Source of the DNA: Distichodus sexfasciatus
Taxonomy: Eukaryota > Chordata > Actinopteri > Characiformes > Distichodontidae
Assembly (NCBI GenBank): GCA_032718565.1
Contig: JAVGVS010000454.1
Location: forward strand, 113,501 to 177,500
DNA length: 64,000 nucleotides
Direction: 5' to 3'
This document shows positions 11,336-24,400 of this stretch, piece by piece (the stretch's first letter is position 1; each line of letters opens with the position of its first letter). The notes beneath the pieces were generated by a model. The model ran no database searches, was not told the origin of the DNA, and worked only from the letters and a program-made list of their open reading frames with translations. Made by a program: the position numbers and the translations under genes.

Positions 11336-13068
11336 CAAAGCACTGAGGTATGAATAATTATGGTATTAAATAATCATTTATTTTATATGATATGATGCAT
11401 TTATTTATAAATAAACTAGACTCTCCCTCTCTCTTACACTGACTTACTGCCACCTGCTGGTTTTGGCAAAAACTGACAGGCATTTTTTACCCCAAAAACT
11501 CAGAAAAACCAGTAAAAAGTATATTCCCTTTATTATACTGTAAGTAGGTGAGGTACAGTCATGACTATACAACAGCAATTTACAAAATGTTGCAGATTCA
11601 TAATGGAGTTCAGTAATGTACAGAAACAGACACAAAGTGTACCTTGCCCCAAAAATCATCCCTTCATGGGTCACATGGTAAAGAATAATAATCTGTTATT
11701 ACGTCCCGTTATGAGACGTGGAAGACCCGGTATGTTGTGGAGGTTATTTACAGAATAAATATACATGGTAAGTACTGTTTAAGGCCATTACATTTCCATT
11801 TTAATATGTAACAACATATTCTACATATATAACAAATATTTACTAGCTTTACTTACTGCCTAATAACATTGGACTGCCAAATATTATTGTCCGTTAACAA
11901 TGTTACATGTTTAGATTTGTTATGAAATATCCACCACTTTTTAAATCATTATCCACTATTAGATTCAATAATAAAGTAAGCAATGACAGTTTTGACAACA
12001 AAAATAGTATCTTTCATATGCATCAAACAATTGCTGGTGGTTATTATACATACATCTTAAAATGCACAAAAATATGCAATTTGCTATGTACAAATTATAA
12101 GGAAACTTGAAAAGCTACAGTTAGGTTTGTAGAATATTTTATTTATATGAAGTGTTGTCTTAAGCTTCATGGTCAGCAGTGAAGCACAACCAATTCTGGC
12201 GATAAACTGATCTGGATTTTGATTTCAAAAATTCCTCTTTTTATGGAAGTGTAATAACTGTATGTTCATCAGCTCTTTTTTAAACAGTCTGACCTCTAAT
12301 TTCGTCTGCTGAGGAAAAAAGGTTTCAAGACAACCACATTTATATCACACTGTTTACTTGATTTCCATGCTATGTTACTGAACAGTAATTCATGAAGACG
12401 TTTTAAACATGATCATTAACAAGTCTGGGTTTAATTCTTTTTCATTCCAGAAGCAACGGAAGTTCCACGGAATTTTGGAGACGCTCCGAGACCAGTTTTA
12501 TGGCTTTTACGAATGGCCTTGAAATTGAGGCTTTAGTTTAAACTCTCAGGAAGGAAGGTTTTCTCACACAACTCGTACACAAGGCACGGCATCTGGAATG
12601 TTGACCACATGGTTTGCAAGGGCGCTTTCTTGCTATCTGCATAGCCAGTAATTTTAAGTTATTTTTAAGGGCACACAAAGTAGCTCCCTCTAGTGGCAGA
12701 GTCAGAAAGTAACACAAAGCAGCTAGCGGGAAGCTCAAGCTAACAAAACTTCACAGAGGTTTCTCTATAATGACACTGAAAATGGGCTAAGAGTTCCAGT
12801 CTCACAGCTGCAACAGTGATTTGACCAAATGGTCAAAACGTTTTCGTTTTGTCTGTCAGGGAGCTGGTAATCAGTTTTGAGGAAAAACTGATTAAAAAGT
12901 ATGCTTGAGACTCGCTCTGGAAATCATCTGCAAATTAATCATATGACCAAGTTTGGCCCAAATTCACACATGTACCTCCAGCACAGATGTATTTCCGACT
13001 GATGATATGACTGATTATTTTGGTATACGGACACGTCGGCTCGCACTCGTCTGGATGGAAGCAGGGGT
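11336..13068. other. Unassigned AT-rich flank
   Basis: No coding signal. A short GGAGACGCTCCGAGACCAG stretch at 12477-12495 resembles the Tc1-like body at 45.3 kb and may be a small relic. Confidence 0.55.
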
Positions 13069-13391
13069 ATGTGGCTACCTGCTAAGCACTGCTCCCTGTT
13101 GCATCTCCGACGGTGCCTTCATGGGGTAGCTGCAGGGTCATCAGCGGGGAACCACCCTTCATTAATGTTTCGCTCCTTTAATCCCAGAACACCTCTTGGT
13201 GGTGAAGAAACGGCAGGGACGTCTCTTGCAGCTGACCCTAGGACCCTTGCTGTCCCCACGTCTGATCTTAACCAAAGCCAGACCCTCCTCAGCCAGCCTT
13301 TTTGAGTTCAGTTTTTTGACTCCCATGCTCTTCAGGAAACGCTGGGTGAATGAACAAAAACCTCTGCGGCTGACTTCCACAGTCTCAAGAC
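13069..13391 (-). mobile_element. Possible LINE open-reading-frame fragment
   Basis: The minus strand reads ETVEVSRRGFCSFTQRFLK and then MGVKKLNSKRLAEEGL. This resembles the ETVEVSCRGF block in the C-terminal region of some fish non-LTR elements. It abuts SINE B at 13392. Only one motif supports it. Confidence 0.35.
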
Positions 13392-13580
13392 TGGGGTGGT
13401 GGTAGTCTAGTGGTTAGTACGCTTGCCTCTGGGTCAAGAGGTTGTGGGTTCAAGTCCTACCTCCGACACTACCATCACTGGGTCCTTGAGCAAGACCCTT
13501 AACACCAATTTGCTCTCGGAAATTACGAAAATGCAGGTCCCTCTGGATAAGAGCGTCTGCTAAATGCTGTGAATGTAAAT
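13392..13580 (+). mobile_element. SINE family B, full copy
   Basis: The tRNA-like head (GTGGTAGTCTAGTGGTTAG; GTGGGTTCAAGTCC) is followed by GGTCCTTGAGCAAGACCCTT and the tail GATAAGAGCGTCTGCTAAAT. Confidence 0.82.
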
Positions 13581-13854
13581 AGGTGAGGAGAAAGGAGGGG
13601 GGTGTGGAAATATTTTTATCTACTAAAGTTTGGGAAGCACTGCTGTAAGGTCACTTATCTAGGCCGTGCAAAATGTGTCAACGGCTGTGCAGGTCAACGG
13701 CTTCAGTCTTTGTGCTCTTTAACAGTCTTTGGAGGCCTTGTCTCTACTATACTGGTGCATCTAAAAAAATCTGATTAAAAAGGGCATTGGTTTTTCGTTA
13801 ATTCATCCATACATTCAAACCTTCGTATATTTATTACATGTAAAGTAAAATATC

Positions 13855-13966
13855 ATTCACTCATCCATTCATTATCCGAATCCCTATCAGGGCAGCAGGG
13901 ACCAGAGAATATCCTGGGACTACGGGTGCGAGGCGGGGATCAACCCTGGGCGGGTGCCAAGTAAAT
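13855..13966 (-). mobile_element. SINE family C, 3' fragment
   Basis: It matches the tail part of the 43.7-kb copy (CATTCATTATCCG...CCCTATC.GGG and GGCGGGG.TCAACCCTGGG). The head is missing. Confidence 0.65.
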
Positions 13967-14107
13967 GATTTCAAACCTATTTCAACTTAATGTTGATGAT
14001 TAATGCCAACAGCAATAAAAATGTTTTTGAACTTGAAATTAGATATTCCAAAAATGATTGGTTTTCATAAGATTTCAGCCAAAAAAGGCTTTAAACACAT
14101 TTTAAGT

Positions 14108-14448
14108 GCAATCAACATACATTCATTTTCTGAACCACTTTATCCCAACTGGGCTCGCGGGCGCACCGGAGCCTATCCCGGGAATTTACGGGCGCAAGGC
14201 AGTGGCAACACACCACAGGGCACACACACTCACACATTACAGGGCCAATTTAGAGTCACCAATTAACCTACAGTACATGCCTTTGGACTGTGGGAGGAAA
14301 CCGGAGCACCCGGAGAAAACCCACGCGAACACGGGGAGAGCATGCAAGCTCCACACAGAAGGACCTTACGGCCGTCCCTGGGGCTCAAACCCAGGACCTT
14401 CTCGCTGTGAGGCGGCAGCGCTAACCACTGCACCACCGTGCCACTCTC
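14108..14448 (-). mobile_element. SINE family C, near-full copy
   Basis: On the minus strand it reads GGCACGGTGGTGCAGTGGTT, then the familiar fish block ACAGTCCAAAGGCATG and TTAATTGGTGACTC, ending GGGATAAAGTGGTTCAG. It is the longest member of family C here. Confidence 0.8.
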
Positions 14449-14531
14449 AATAAACATACAGCATACTGTATATAAAGGCTTCCATTTTTTAGTTACGTAA
14501 TGAAAAAAAGGTAAGCCTTTAATTGAAAACT

Positions 14532-15135
14532 GGGGTAGTTGGTAGCGTAACGGTTAAGGAGTTGGCCCTGTGATTAGAAGACCGCTGGCTCAAGTCCCGG
14601 CCACATTTCGTTGTGCTGCACTGTGTGCTGTGGTGTGTTCACAATCAGTCCCTGCAGGATTTCGCGATGTTGTGATCACAACTATTAACGCAAATTCAGC
14701 CAGTCTCTGCAAATTCATTGCGACCTTGCAATTTTTAACAATTACTGGAACTTTTCCGCAATTTTTTTGAACAATCATTGTTGTTTCCCGCAAAACATTG
14801 AGCCACACGTCAGCAAACTCACTTCCTTGTTACATTTAGAAGACGTGTTATAAAAATGCCTCACATTTACCTTCAAAAATAACTAAATGATTAATGGTTA
14901 ATAAAAATAATAGTGGTTTTGTTCCCTTCATTTTAATGAATTGTTAAAGAATCATTATAAAGGGGGACAAAATTTGAGCAAACTTTGAGTCCCGCAACTT
15001 CATCGCAACAAAACACCTAAAAACACTGCAACTTTCATTAATTTTTTTTTTTTAACCGCTGCCGCAAAATCAGGCATTTTAGGCCCGCGACATCCTAGAA
15101 GAACTGCACAATGACAAATAATCAGTCACTTAAAT
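14532..15135 (+). mobile_element. SINE family A copy split by a CAGTCC element
   Basis: The head GGGGTAGTTGGTAGCGTAAC and box B-like GGCTCAAGTCCCGG run to 14645. The tail GACAAATAATCAGTCACTT resumes after 15112. The SINE also lacks about 110 internal bases compared with full copies. Confidence 0.82.
14646..15106. mobile_element. CAGTCC-ended nonautonomous DNA transposon, copy 1
   Basis: It starts CAGTCCCTGCAGGATTTCGC and ends GACATCCTAGAAGAACTG. It is flanked by CACAAT at 14640-14645 and 15107-15112, a 6-base target duplication inside the SINE. The body (TTCCGCAA, CACATTTACCTTCAAAAAT) matches the copies near 45.4 and 41.3 kb. Confidence 0.85.
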
Positions 15136-15186
15136 GAACAAATGGATTTTTTCCATGATATTCTAATTGTTGCCTACAACGTCTTT

Positions 15187-15300
15187 CTCTAGACTCTTAA
15201 CCCCAGGAAGTTGCTGCAGGAAGACTGGAATTTCTGGAATTTGGGAAATAGAAGTCGCTCTGGATAAGAGCATCTGCTACATGCCATGAAGGTAAATGTT
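15187..15300 (+). mobile_element. SINE family B tail fragment
   Basis: It has ACTCTTAACCCCAGG...AAGTTGCT and CGCTCTGGATAAGAGCATCT, the hallmark 3' half of family B. Confidence 0.6.
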
Positions 15301-15321
15301 GTGATTTAAATGGGTGACATC

Positions 15322-15500
15322 AGGGTGGCGGTGTAGTGGCTTGAAAAGACTTTACATGTAATGAACATAGCAAATATGAAGGCAAATTTTTGAGATGCAC
15401 TAGTTGCAGGTTCGAGTCCGACTCTATCCAGACCTTTAACCCCAAGTTGCTCCAAGGAGACTGTCTCTGGAATAGGAGCATCTGATTAATATACGTTTGA
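15322..15500 (+). mobile_element. SINE family B copy, degenerate, in the tns3 3' UTR region
   Basis: It has GGTGGCGGTGTAGTGG, GCAGGTTCGAGTCCGACTC, CCAAGTTGCTCC and GGAATAGGAGCATCTG. It lies immediately downstream of the tns3 stop codon on the opposite strand. Confidence 0.6.
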
Positions 15501-15567
15501 TGTACGTTACGGTGTATAATTTCCCATCAGGTAAAAATCCAGACTTTTTTTGTTCGATTGTCCAGCG

Positions 15568-15715
15568 TTACTTGGCTGTCTTCAGGGAGCCAATCATCAC
15601 TTTGGAGACAAAATTGACGATGGCGCTTGCAGGTTGCTCGGGGTCGTGCTCCGCAAACAGGTGACACACATTCTCCACACTGCTCCCACTCTTCCTCGCC
15701 ACGAAGCCAAAGATC
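15568..15715 (-). CDS. tns3: tns3 last coding exon, PTB end and stop codon
   Basis: This 148-base exon (1+147) encodes IFGFVARKSGSSVENV, then CHLFAEHDPEQPASA and IVNFVSKVMIGSLKTAK followed by TAA at 15570-15568. It is the C-terminal helix region of the tensin PTB domain. The acceptor is TTTGCAG, preceded by a TG/CA microsatellite. The 3' UTR continues below 15568. No poly(A) signal could be assigned with confidence, and SINE B remnants occupy the first few hundred bases. Confidence 0.95.
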
Positions 15716-18700
15716 CTGCAAATACACACACACACACACACACGGTAGGGAAAATGGGAGGGAAATGATTTTAATGTCATGAGATATTTAAGCACAGTCC
15801 TGTAATGACGAGAGTGGGGTAAAGGTAGTAAAAAGAGAGAATTAGACTCACTTTGCAGCCAAGCAGCCGTCTTTAATCCATCTATCAATAAAGAGACGGG
15901 GAAAAAAAAGGTGGGCATCATTTTTAGCGTTTTTGAAGGCTGGCTGCCCCCTAAAGCAGCGCTGTTCAACTGGTTTTGTCCCAGGGACCACCATTCAGAC
16001 TAAGCAGTAGTCTGCAGCCCACTGTGTGCCTGTGTGTGTGAGTGGGATGTCACTGGTGTTGGTGGTCTAGTGGTTGGACACACGCCTTTGGACCAAGAGG
16101 TTGTGGGTCCGAATCTGACCTCTGGCGTTACCAACATTGGGTCCCTGAGCAAGACCCTTAACCCTAAGTTGCTCTCAGGAATGTGCCTGAAATTAGGAAA
16201 TGTAAGTCACTCTGGATAAGAGCATGTAAATGTAAATGGTGAAACTGGATCGCATGTCTCGGACCACCTGCATTTCCCCCGCGGACCACAAGGGGGCCAC
16301 AGGCAAGCGGATGAAAACCCCTGCCCTAGTCAAAGTCAAAGTCAACTTTGTCATCTCTGCTATATACTGTACAGATACATAGAGAGACGAGACGACGTGG
16401 CTCCAGGTTATTTCCCTAAAGTAAACTGCAAGTTGTGTTCGATTTTAAGGCTATTAACGATATTTTAAAAATATATAAGATATTAGTTCAGATCTAATAG
16501 TTCCTCTATAAACGTGTGGGTGTGTGAGCATCAACTTACTTTCTTTCTTGAGGGTCCAGGGCGCAGAATATAACCGTATTTACAGGGTAGTGCCTCCTGA
16601 AGAACAATCTGTGAACGCACATCAAGCACAGAGGAGTCTGAGTGAGCTGCTTTAAGCGTTTAAGCAAGAAATACTAAACACGAACACTGGTGATGCTTTT
16701 AATATTAAATATGAATTAATATTTAAGGAAGTGATTATTTGACATTGTGAACACACCACCGCACACAGTGCACCACAACGAACCGTGACCTCGGCATTTA
16801 ACGCATCCGTGAAGGAGCAGTGGTCAGCTGGCGTGCACCGCCCGGGGGGCAGTGTTTGGGGAAGGTACCTTGCTCAGGAGTACCTCAGTAGTACCTTTAC
16901 TGAGGTCCAGGACTTAAAACGGTGACCCTCTAATCACGGGGTAAATTCTCTAACTGCTACGCAACCAACTGCCCCAGTTTAATATCTTTCAAGAAAAGTG
17001 TCACCTTCTTCATCTAAAGCCTTCTGAGGATGCACAGAGTAAATACCGAGTCTGGACAGAGGTTGGGACACTGCAGCTGTCCATCTGCTGCCAGTGTGTG
17101 AACTTGTTTGGCTGTGTGTGGCACGGCGAAGCGGGTACCAGGACAAATGGCATGTATGTGTCAGTGCAATTTGTTTCCAGCTGTGAAAGCTACAGCCCAG
17201 TGCTGTACAGTGTCTGTGTGTGTGTAGTATTTGGCATGTGGTTTGGTGATGTAAGAAACAGAGTGGTGCAGTTCAAGGAGTGTGTTTGTGTTTTGCAAGA
17301 TGCTGCAAATATATGCATACGCTTCTCTGGGTGGTCTCTGTTTGTGTGCGTGTGGATAATTTTTTGCACGTGTGTGTCTGTGTTTTGACGCACTTCCTCT
17401 GGTTGTCCGTGAGAGTGATGCCCTGCGCAGACACTTTGAAGTGTACAATGGTGGAGGTGGTCGGAGGGTCGTGGCCCAGCAGCACGGTGGTGGCCTTCTG
17501 CACCGCCTGCACCCCCGTCAGAGACTCCAGCTCCACACTGCCCAGGAACCACACGTTACAGGCTGAAAACACACACACACCAAACATACAGTGAATAAAC
17601 ATAGTAGGAACTACACGTTACGTGTTAAACACACACACACACACACATCAGATTCACGTCCAGTTAATAGATACAGTAAATAAAAATCTTTCCAATAACC
17701 CAACCCCCATCATTTAGAATAAGGAATAACAGCGATGATAGAGTGTAAAAATGCCCGCTTGCATCAAATTATCTAGCTGAACATTATTACAGATTTCTGA
17801 CTCTAAAAGTAGAAAATGAGTGAAATAAGAGCCTTATTCTTTTTTACAGCGTAATATTGAGACTCCATCCAGGTGAGTGTACAGTAGGTGACAGGGATGC
17901 AGCGGTACAGTGTGTCCACGGTTTGGTACGTATCACGGTTTTCGGGCCACGGTAACGGTACGGTTTCGGTACATTAATGTTATCTTAGATCTAACATCCA
18001 GTAGGCTCTTTGCCTTTTCTATTACAAATCAACAAGGTACTACTACTCACACTATAGTCTATTAAATATAAAAATAATTAAAGGCACAGATGAAGTCAAA
18101 TCACAAAATTTATTATAAAACTATAACACTTACTATACAAAAACAGGCAATATTAAATATAGTAAAGTGGATAAATAACAAATAATGCATATTTTTCTAT
18201 ATTATTTTTTTTTTCCTATTGGTTTCTCTCTAACATTATAGGGAAAATTATTAGTAATTTGGACTCTTTTTGGCCTATAAAATGAGCCGCCTTTGGCCTT
18301 TCTGGGAGAGAACTACATTTCCTACAATGTCCCTGTGCACGACTCACCACCGCGTCACAATAATATGAGGGATGCTAAAATATGTGTTTTGTCTGTAATA
18401 AAAGGGAAGATTTTACTGAACTGGATCATTCCACTTAAGAGCCGCGAGCGCTCAAACTCACAGGGCGTGTTTACACAGCTGACCGGCGAGCCTGCATAAT
18501 CAACATCCTAATAAGGGGGCTATCGAAGGGGGCTATCTAAGGGTGTTGGTGGCCTAGTGGTAGAACACTCGCCTTTGGCCCAAGAGGTTGTGGGTTTGAA
18601 TCCGACCTCTGGCGTTACCAACATTGGGTCCCTGGGCAAGACCCTTAACCCTAAGTTGCTCTCAGGGGAACTGTCCCTGAAATTAGAAAATGTAAGTCGC

Positions 18701-21242
18701 TAAATGCTATAACTGTAAATTGATATGCCTTGCTTACTGATGAAATCACTTAGTTGACAGTGAGTTCACGATGTGCACCCCTTCTCCCTTGATTTTTAAT
18801 TCTCATCGGATCTGCATTTATCACAGATATGCCTTTGAGTTCGACTGACGGACATCCGTCACAGCTAGAGTCGGAAATCTGCCGTAGCGACTGATAACTT
18901 TAATTCCTGGGAATGTGTGCACAATGACCACGTTTTACAAATGAAAAGTTAAAGTTGGGCATACCGAACTATCGCAGTTCACCTGGGTGTATCGAACCGA
19001 ACAGGGTGTACTGAACGATTCAGTAAAATACTAAAAAATGGTTGCATCCCAAGTAGGTGAGAACATTGTTAATATCAGATTTGAAAGTGAATTTCCAGAA
19101 GGGAAGTAGCACCCACTTTGACCAAAGGCATGGACATTCTCAATCACCTTTATAACCCAAAACACAAACATCATGCAAACCTGCTCCTTGTTTTAGTAAC
19201 TCGGTGGCTGAGTTTGTTGAAGTCTGTGCCTGAGTCTCAGTCAGTTCTTCCAGAGGATCTTTGAGAGAGAGAGAGAGAGAGAGAGAGAGGTAATTTATTA
19301 ATCATAAAAATGTATAATCATAAATCATTTCAAATGATCAAGAGCAATGCATAGATTTGCACGTGGACACAGGTGCAGTACCTCTGCCTGGGATTATTAA
19401 TTTGCAGGGCAAAGCCAGTGGTGTTATGGAATGTTGGCAGACAAGAGCAGTCAGACTTCCTGTAGGAAAATAAATAATAAATACGATGTAAGTAAATGTT
19501 ATTAATAAATCACATTTCAGCAACACTTCATGCTCACCAAAGTGACACACGATTCAAACCAAGACAGACAGACAGATAGATCAAATACAATGACATGAAA
19601 TAAAAGTAGAATAAGTAATAAATTTTACTTTATTAACTGGGCTCTCAAATGCCTCAATAAGAAATATTTTAAAATGTATATTTTTCTATCTTTTTGATTA
19701 GTTTGAGGAGTGCACAAGAGAAAGATGATAATGAACAGGAGAAAGGGGAAATTGCCTGTTAAGACACAATACCGCCACTAGAGGGAGCTGATGCTGTTCA
19801 TTTTAAACCTATGTCGCTATTACAGTCCTGCACATGAGGAATTACTGGTATGAAGCCTTAACTTGTGCTTTCACTGACTGGTAGTAATTATTTTTTAAAG
19901 AGCCTCTTTAAGCTCATTTACAGCTAAAACTGCCAAGATACACACACACACACAGACAAACACGTACCAAAGTAGGGTTCATTAGGGCAGCCCTTGAGTC
20001 TCACTCCTTTCTGTGTGCATTCGATTAGGAAGTGGCGCACCAGCTCACTGGTCGGATCCCCTGCTGCACACAGGAAACGACAAGAAATAACTTTCTTTAG
20101 AAAGAATGTTAAGTCTCAGCTGTTGTGAAGCATAAACATGGCAGGGGGTTAAGATCAGTGCACTGAACATGCTTCAACTTTGTCTCTAAAAATATGCCGT
20201 TCTTTATGAGTGGTAACTAAGTACCAGGATTGGTCATCTCTCGTAGACTGCATGCTTTTGGTATCCTATAGAGAGCTTTTATACAACTTTAAAATGTAGC
20301 CTTAGTCATTTAAGTTAAAAAGAAAACTATAGAGAAACTAAGCAGACAATTCCTGGAGAAACTGAGTGATTGAAAAAATGACTGTAAAAAGCAGAAGTGA
20401 TAAAAAGAGTGAAAATTGTTTTTAAAAAATAGATGCGGTATAAAGTAAACCAGCTGAATAATTGTGAAAGGAGTGAAACAGGAGCATTAAACTCAGCAAA
20501 TATTTTTGAAATATTTTGCCAAAAATGAGAATGCGACACCAGTTTAACATTTTCCTATTGAAGAAAAAAGTAAAAATGAGAAATAAAGTAAAAAAAGAAG
20601 GGATCATGGGACAAAAAGGTCAGGATAAAAATGTGAAGAATTTCCCATTTTAAAAATTTCACCACTCTTTGCGACCCCCTTTGATAGGAAAAAAGAGGGA
20701 TGCAATTGAGCCATCCAGAAGAGAAGTAATATCCAAATTTTCCTCAATGCTGAACATTTTAAGCCAAGAAGGGTGTCGAAACACTTTATTAGACAAACAC
20801 ATGTACCCTGAAATGAGTTAATTACGTTGCAACGTCGTTCCCACTGGCCCCTGCCCTTCCTGTAATACAGCTTACAAATGACCCACCGCCTTGCTCAGCC
20901 CAGATGAGATGAGGATGTGTGTATGCTTGTGTGTGTGGTGTGAGTGTGTGTCTCTCCCTTCCTTCCTCTAATTGGAGAGAAACGGATTGTTTGTATGAGT
21001 TGCTTCAGATATGAGCGTGAGTCCAGCTGTTACTTCACTTTTTATTCAGACACAACCATGCATCTGTGTGGCTTAGGCATACGGTGTGAGATTCAGTTGA
21101 TAAATCCAAAGGAAAAAATATTATTAAAAATTGTTATAGAACACACTCTCTATTTTATTTTAAATAATATATAGAAATATGTGTGTGGTAAGTATATGGG
21201 GAATGTGGAAATATGTGGAATAAGTAATAATAATAATAAATA

Positions 21243-21286
<44 letters not shown>

Positions 21287-21442
21287 TTATTTCCACCCGC
21301 CATTACTGAGGTGAATAAGGCATTAACAAACAGCATTTTAAAAAATATTATTTTTATTTAGTTTTTATTTAGATTAATTTGTTTAATTAGATTACATACA
21401 CACACACACACACACATATTAATAATATTAATAATAATAATA

Positions 21443-21486
<44 letters not shown>

Positions 21487-24400
21487 TATTATTATTATTT
21501 TATTATTATTATTATTGTTGTTGCTGTTGTTATTGTTGTTTTTTGGTTTTTTTAATTATTATTATTGTTTTTTTCCCGCTGAAGGCTCTTAGAGCACAGA
21601 ATGCTGAAGCTCATAGAAGTTGCCAGCTGCCAGCGCAAAAACCGTGTCTGGTTTACACTGCCAAGAAGAAGATCGGCTGCTACCTTCCACCTCTACAAGA
21701 CACGTATTGTGGCTGATCTCTCTCAGTCTGGACACAAACTCTTTCAGATTCTACCCTCTGGTCCATCAAAACCAAAAACCTCACGGCTTTCCCCCACTGC
21801 AACTTAGAGCCGGGCGATTCATGACTCACCCGGATTAATCACCCAGATCCATGAAATAACTCGAGTCACGAATCTGAGGTCTCCATTAACCCAACGGGAC
21901 TACGGGACTCGCAACTAACATAGTGTACATTAGCAACTAACATAGTGTTGTTTAAATAGTTAGCAACTATGCTTTTGGGGTAACATAGTGTTGCTAACGT
22001 AGAAACGCAAGTATCTTGCACATAAAAACACATTTCTAAAAGCTTTTGTCTCTTAATGTCTGAACACTAGCCACCAAAGCAAATTCCTTGTATGTGACAA
22101 CGAACTTGGCAATAGATTTCATGCTGATTCTGATTCTGACCAACCCATGCCTAAAGCACTCTTTCATTCACACACACCGGAGCAACTGGTGTTCCGTTTT
22201 TGTTTTACCCAGATCGTGACTGAATTCAAGCAGCGTTCAAGACTGAATTACGTCATCTGGACAGTTTAACTGGTCAGAAGACTAATAAAAAAGCACATTG
22301 ATGGAATGTGGAACAAAACAGTTCTTTGTGATTCCCACCCCCCTGACCTTTCTTGCTCTGCTGTAGAACGGACGGAGGGGGCGTGGAAACCTTCATGGCC
22401 AATCCGTACGCTCCGCGGAACGAGTGACTGTCCCTGACGATGAAGGAGCCCGGCTCTTTATCCTTCAGCACCGCTATAGCTAAGGAACATCATAAGAGAC
22501 AAAAGTGTTCTTAATATTAATTGATGGGATCAGGGTAAAATTGAGAGATTTTTCACCTACAAGATGCTCTTTACCTTGCTCTCTGGAGATGTCGGGCTTG
22601 TACCAAAACTTTGATGTGTCTTGGACAAACTTTGCATTGTCGTGCTTGCTGGATGTTGGATCTGTTCAATACGGTAAAGACAGTGTTAGAATAAATCACA
22701 TTTCCTACTGACAGCTCATAGGTCAGTACTGTGAGTCGAAGAAAAATTGACTTTGTCCATAACTCCATAATCCATCAGGCTGATTTTCAAACTTGCCCAC
22801 TGTTGCGTTCAGAATTAAAGCTAAAAATGTTTTTGATGTTGCCTACCACACCTTAAATGTGTAGCTATAATATCTTGTGAAATGACAATAATTACAACGA
22901 ATTGTGTTTTTGATATTAACAATATAGACCAATTTTAACAGTCAACAATAAAAGGTCAATTTCCAACCAAATTCGACAGGAGTGATTCCGTTTTTGCAAT
23001 TACAAGTTACGAGGAATGTTCAATTGCCCCCCCGTTTCACTAAAGACACAAAGTCACAAGTGTGGGGCAGTTGATTGGTCAGCGGTTAGAGCGTCGGAAG
23101 GTCGCCGGTTCCAATCCGTACCCCAAACACTGCTCCCCGGCCGCTGCCCATTTTAGCTGCCCACTGCTCCTTCTCGGATGGGTCAAATTCACTCAATGGA
23201 GATTCTACATTGAAACTCAAAACCAGTCTGGGCATAGGCTTAATTATAGACTGGGAAGCTGGTCTTTTGGGTTTTGCAAAGTATTGGAGCTACATGTTTA
23301 AGGTGTGGTAGACAGTTTAATAATCACTGTAAAACAAGAACATTTTAACCTACGTAAATTATTAATTACCTTGACAACCAATTCTGTTTCTGCTCGACAA
23401 TATTGTAAACATTGCATCATCATAGACAGAAAATTACACATTTTATTTATGACAATATTGCTGTTTGCCAATTTCACTTGTCACTTCATAAGATGATGCA
23501 GTTACACTAAGATAATCACTTTAATGTCAAATTAACTCAGAGTGAAAGAACGTAAAAATTAGTCAGCATTAAAATAAATAATAATTATCACTTAGTTGCC
23601 ATTTTAATTCCTGCTATTTAATGTTTTTTTTATTCTGATCATTTTGAATCACTTTAAAACAGGAACTGAATGGAAACGTCATTAAATTTGGAGGGATGTG
23701 ATGATATACGGCTCTCCTGTGTAAATCCTATTTGCGTGTTTGCTTTTCTGTTTTTTAAAGATTCCACTTGTTTGTGATTCATAAAATGGAGTTTTCACAA
23801 AAAACTAACTCAGTGATACAGTACCTGGACTAGGTGTTGACCCAGTAGGTGACCCGTTGCTGCTGGACCTTGGCCCTCCAGTTCCACCTCCACTCCGGCT
23901 CAGCGATGAGTTGAGGGAGTGAAGTTCTGCTCCCTCGATCCCCCTCCTCTTTTGGGGTAAAAGTGGAAGCTGTGTTTCCCCCAGACCCAGAGACTCCAGC
24001 CCCTCCATGGCCTCTAGCAGACTGAGCTCCAAACCGCCGAGCCCCAGCGCCGAGGACGGGCCCTGCGAAGGCCCTCGCGGGGAGCTGTGGGCGTTGGGGG
24101 CCGAGAGGGAGAGCGGGGGGGACGGCTGGGGCGTGTAGTGGCTCAGTGGGGTGTTAGAGCCGCTCTCTAACCAGGAATGACCCGGGGTGGGGCTGAGAAG
24201 GGAATAGATTAGATTCGATTATATATAAGGGTTAGAAACTAGGATCAAAAGAAAGAAAATATCAACCCTGAAACAGTAGTAAGAATTAACATTAAACACT
24301 GAAATTTTTGCCACCGTGGGGATGATATTAAATATTGATTGCAATGAAAAGCAAGAATAAAAGAATGAAAATGACAAAATTTAGTATGAATGAAATGAAA

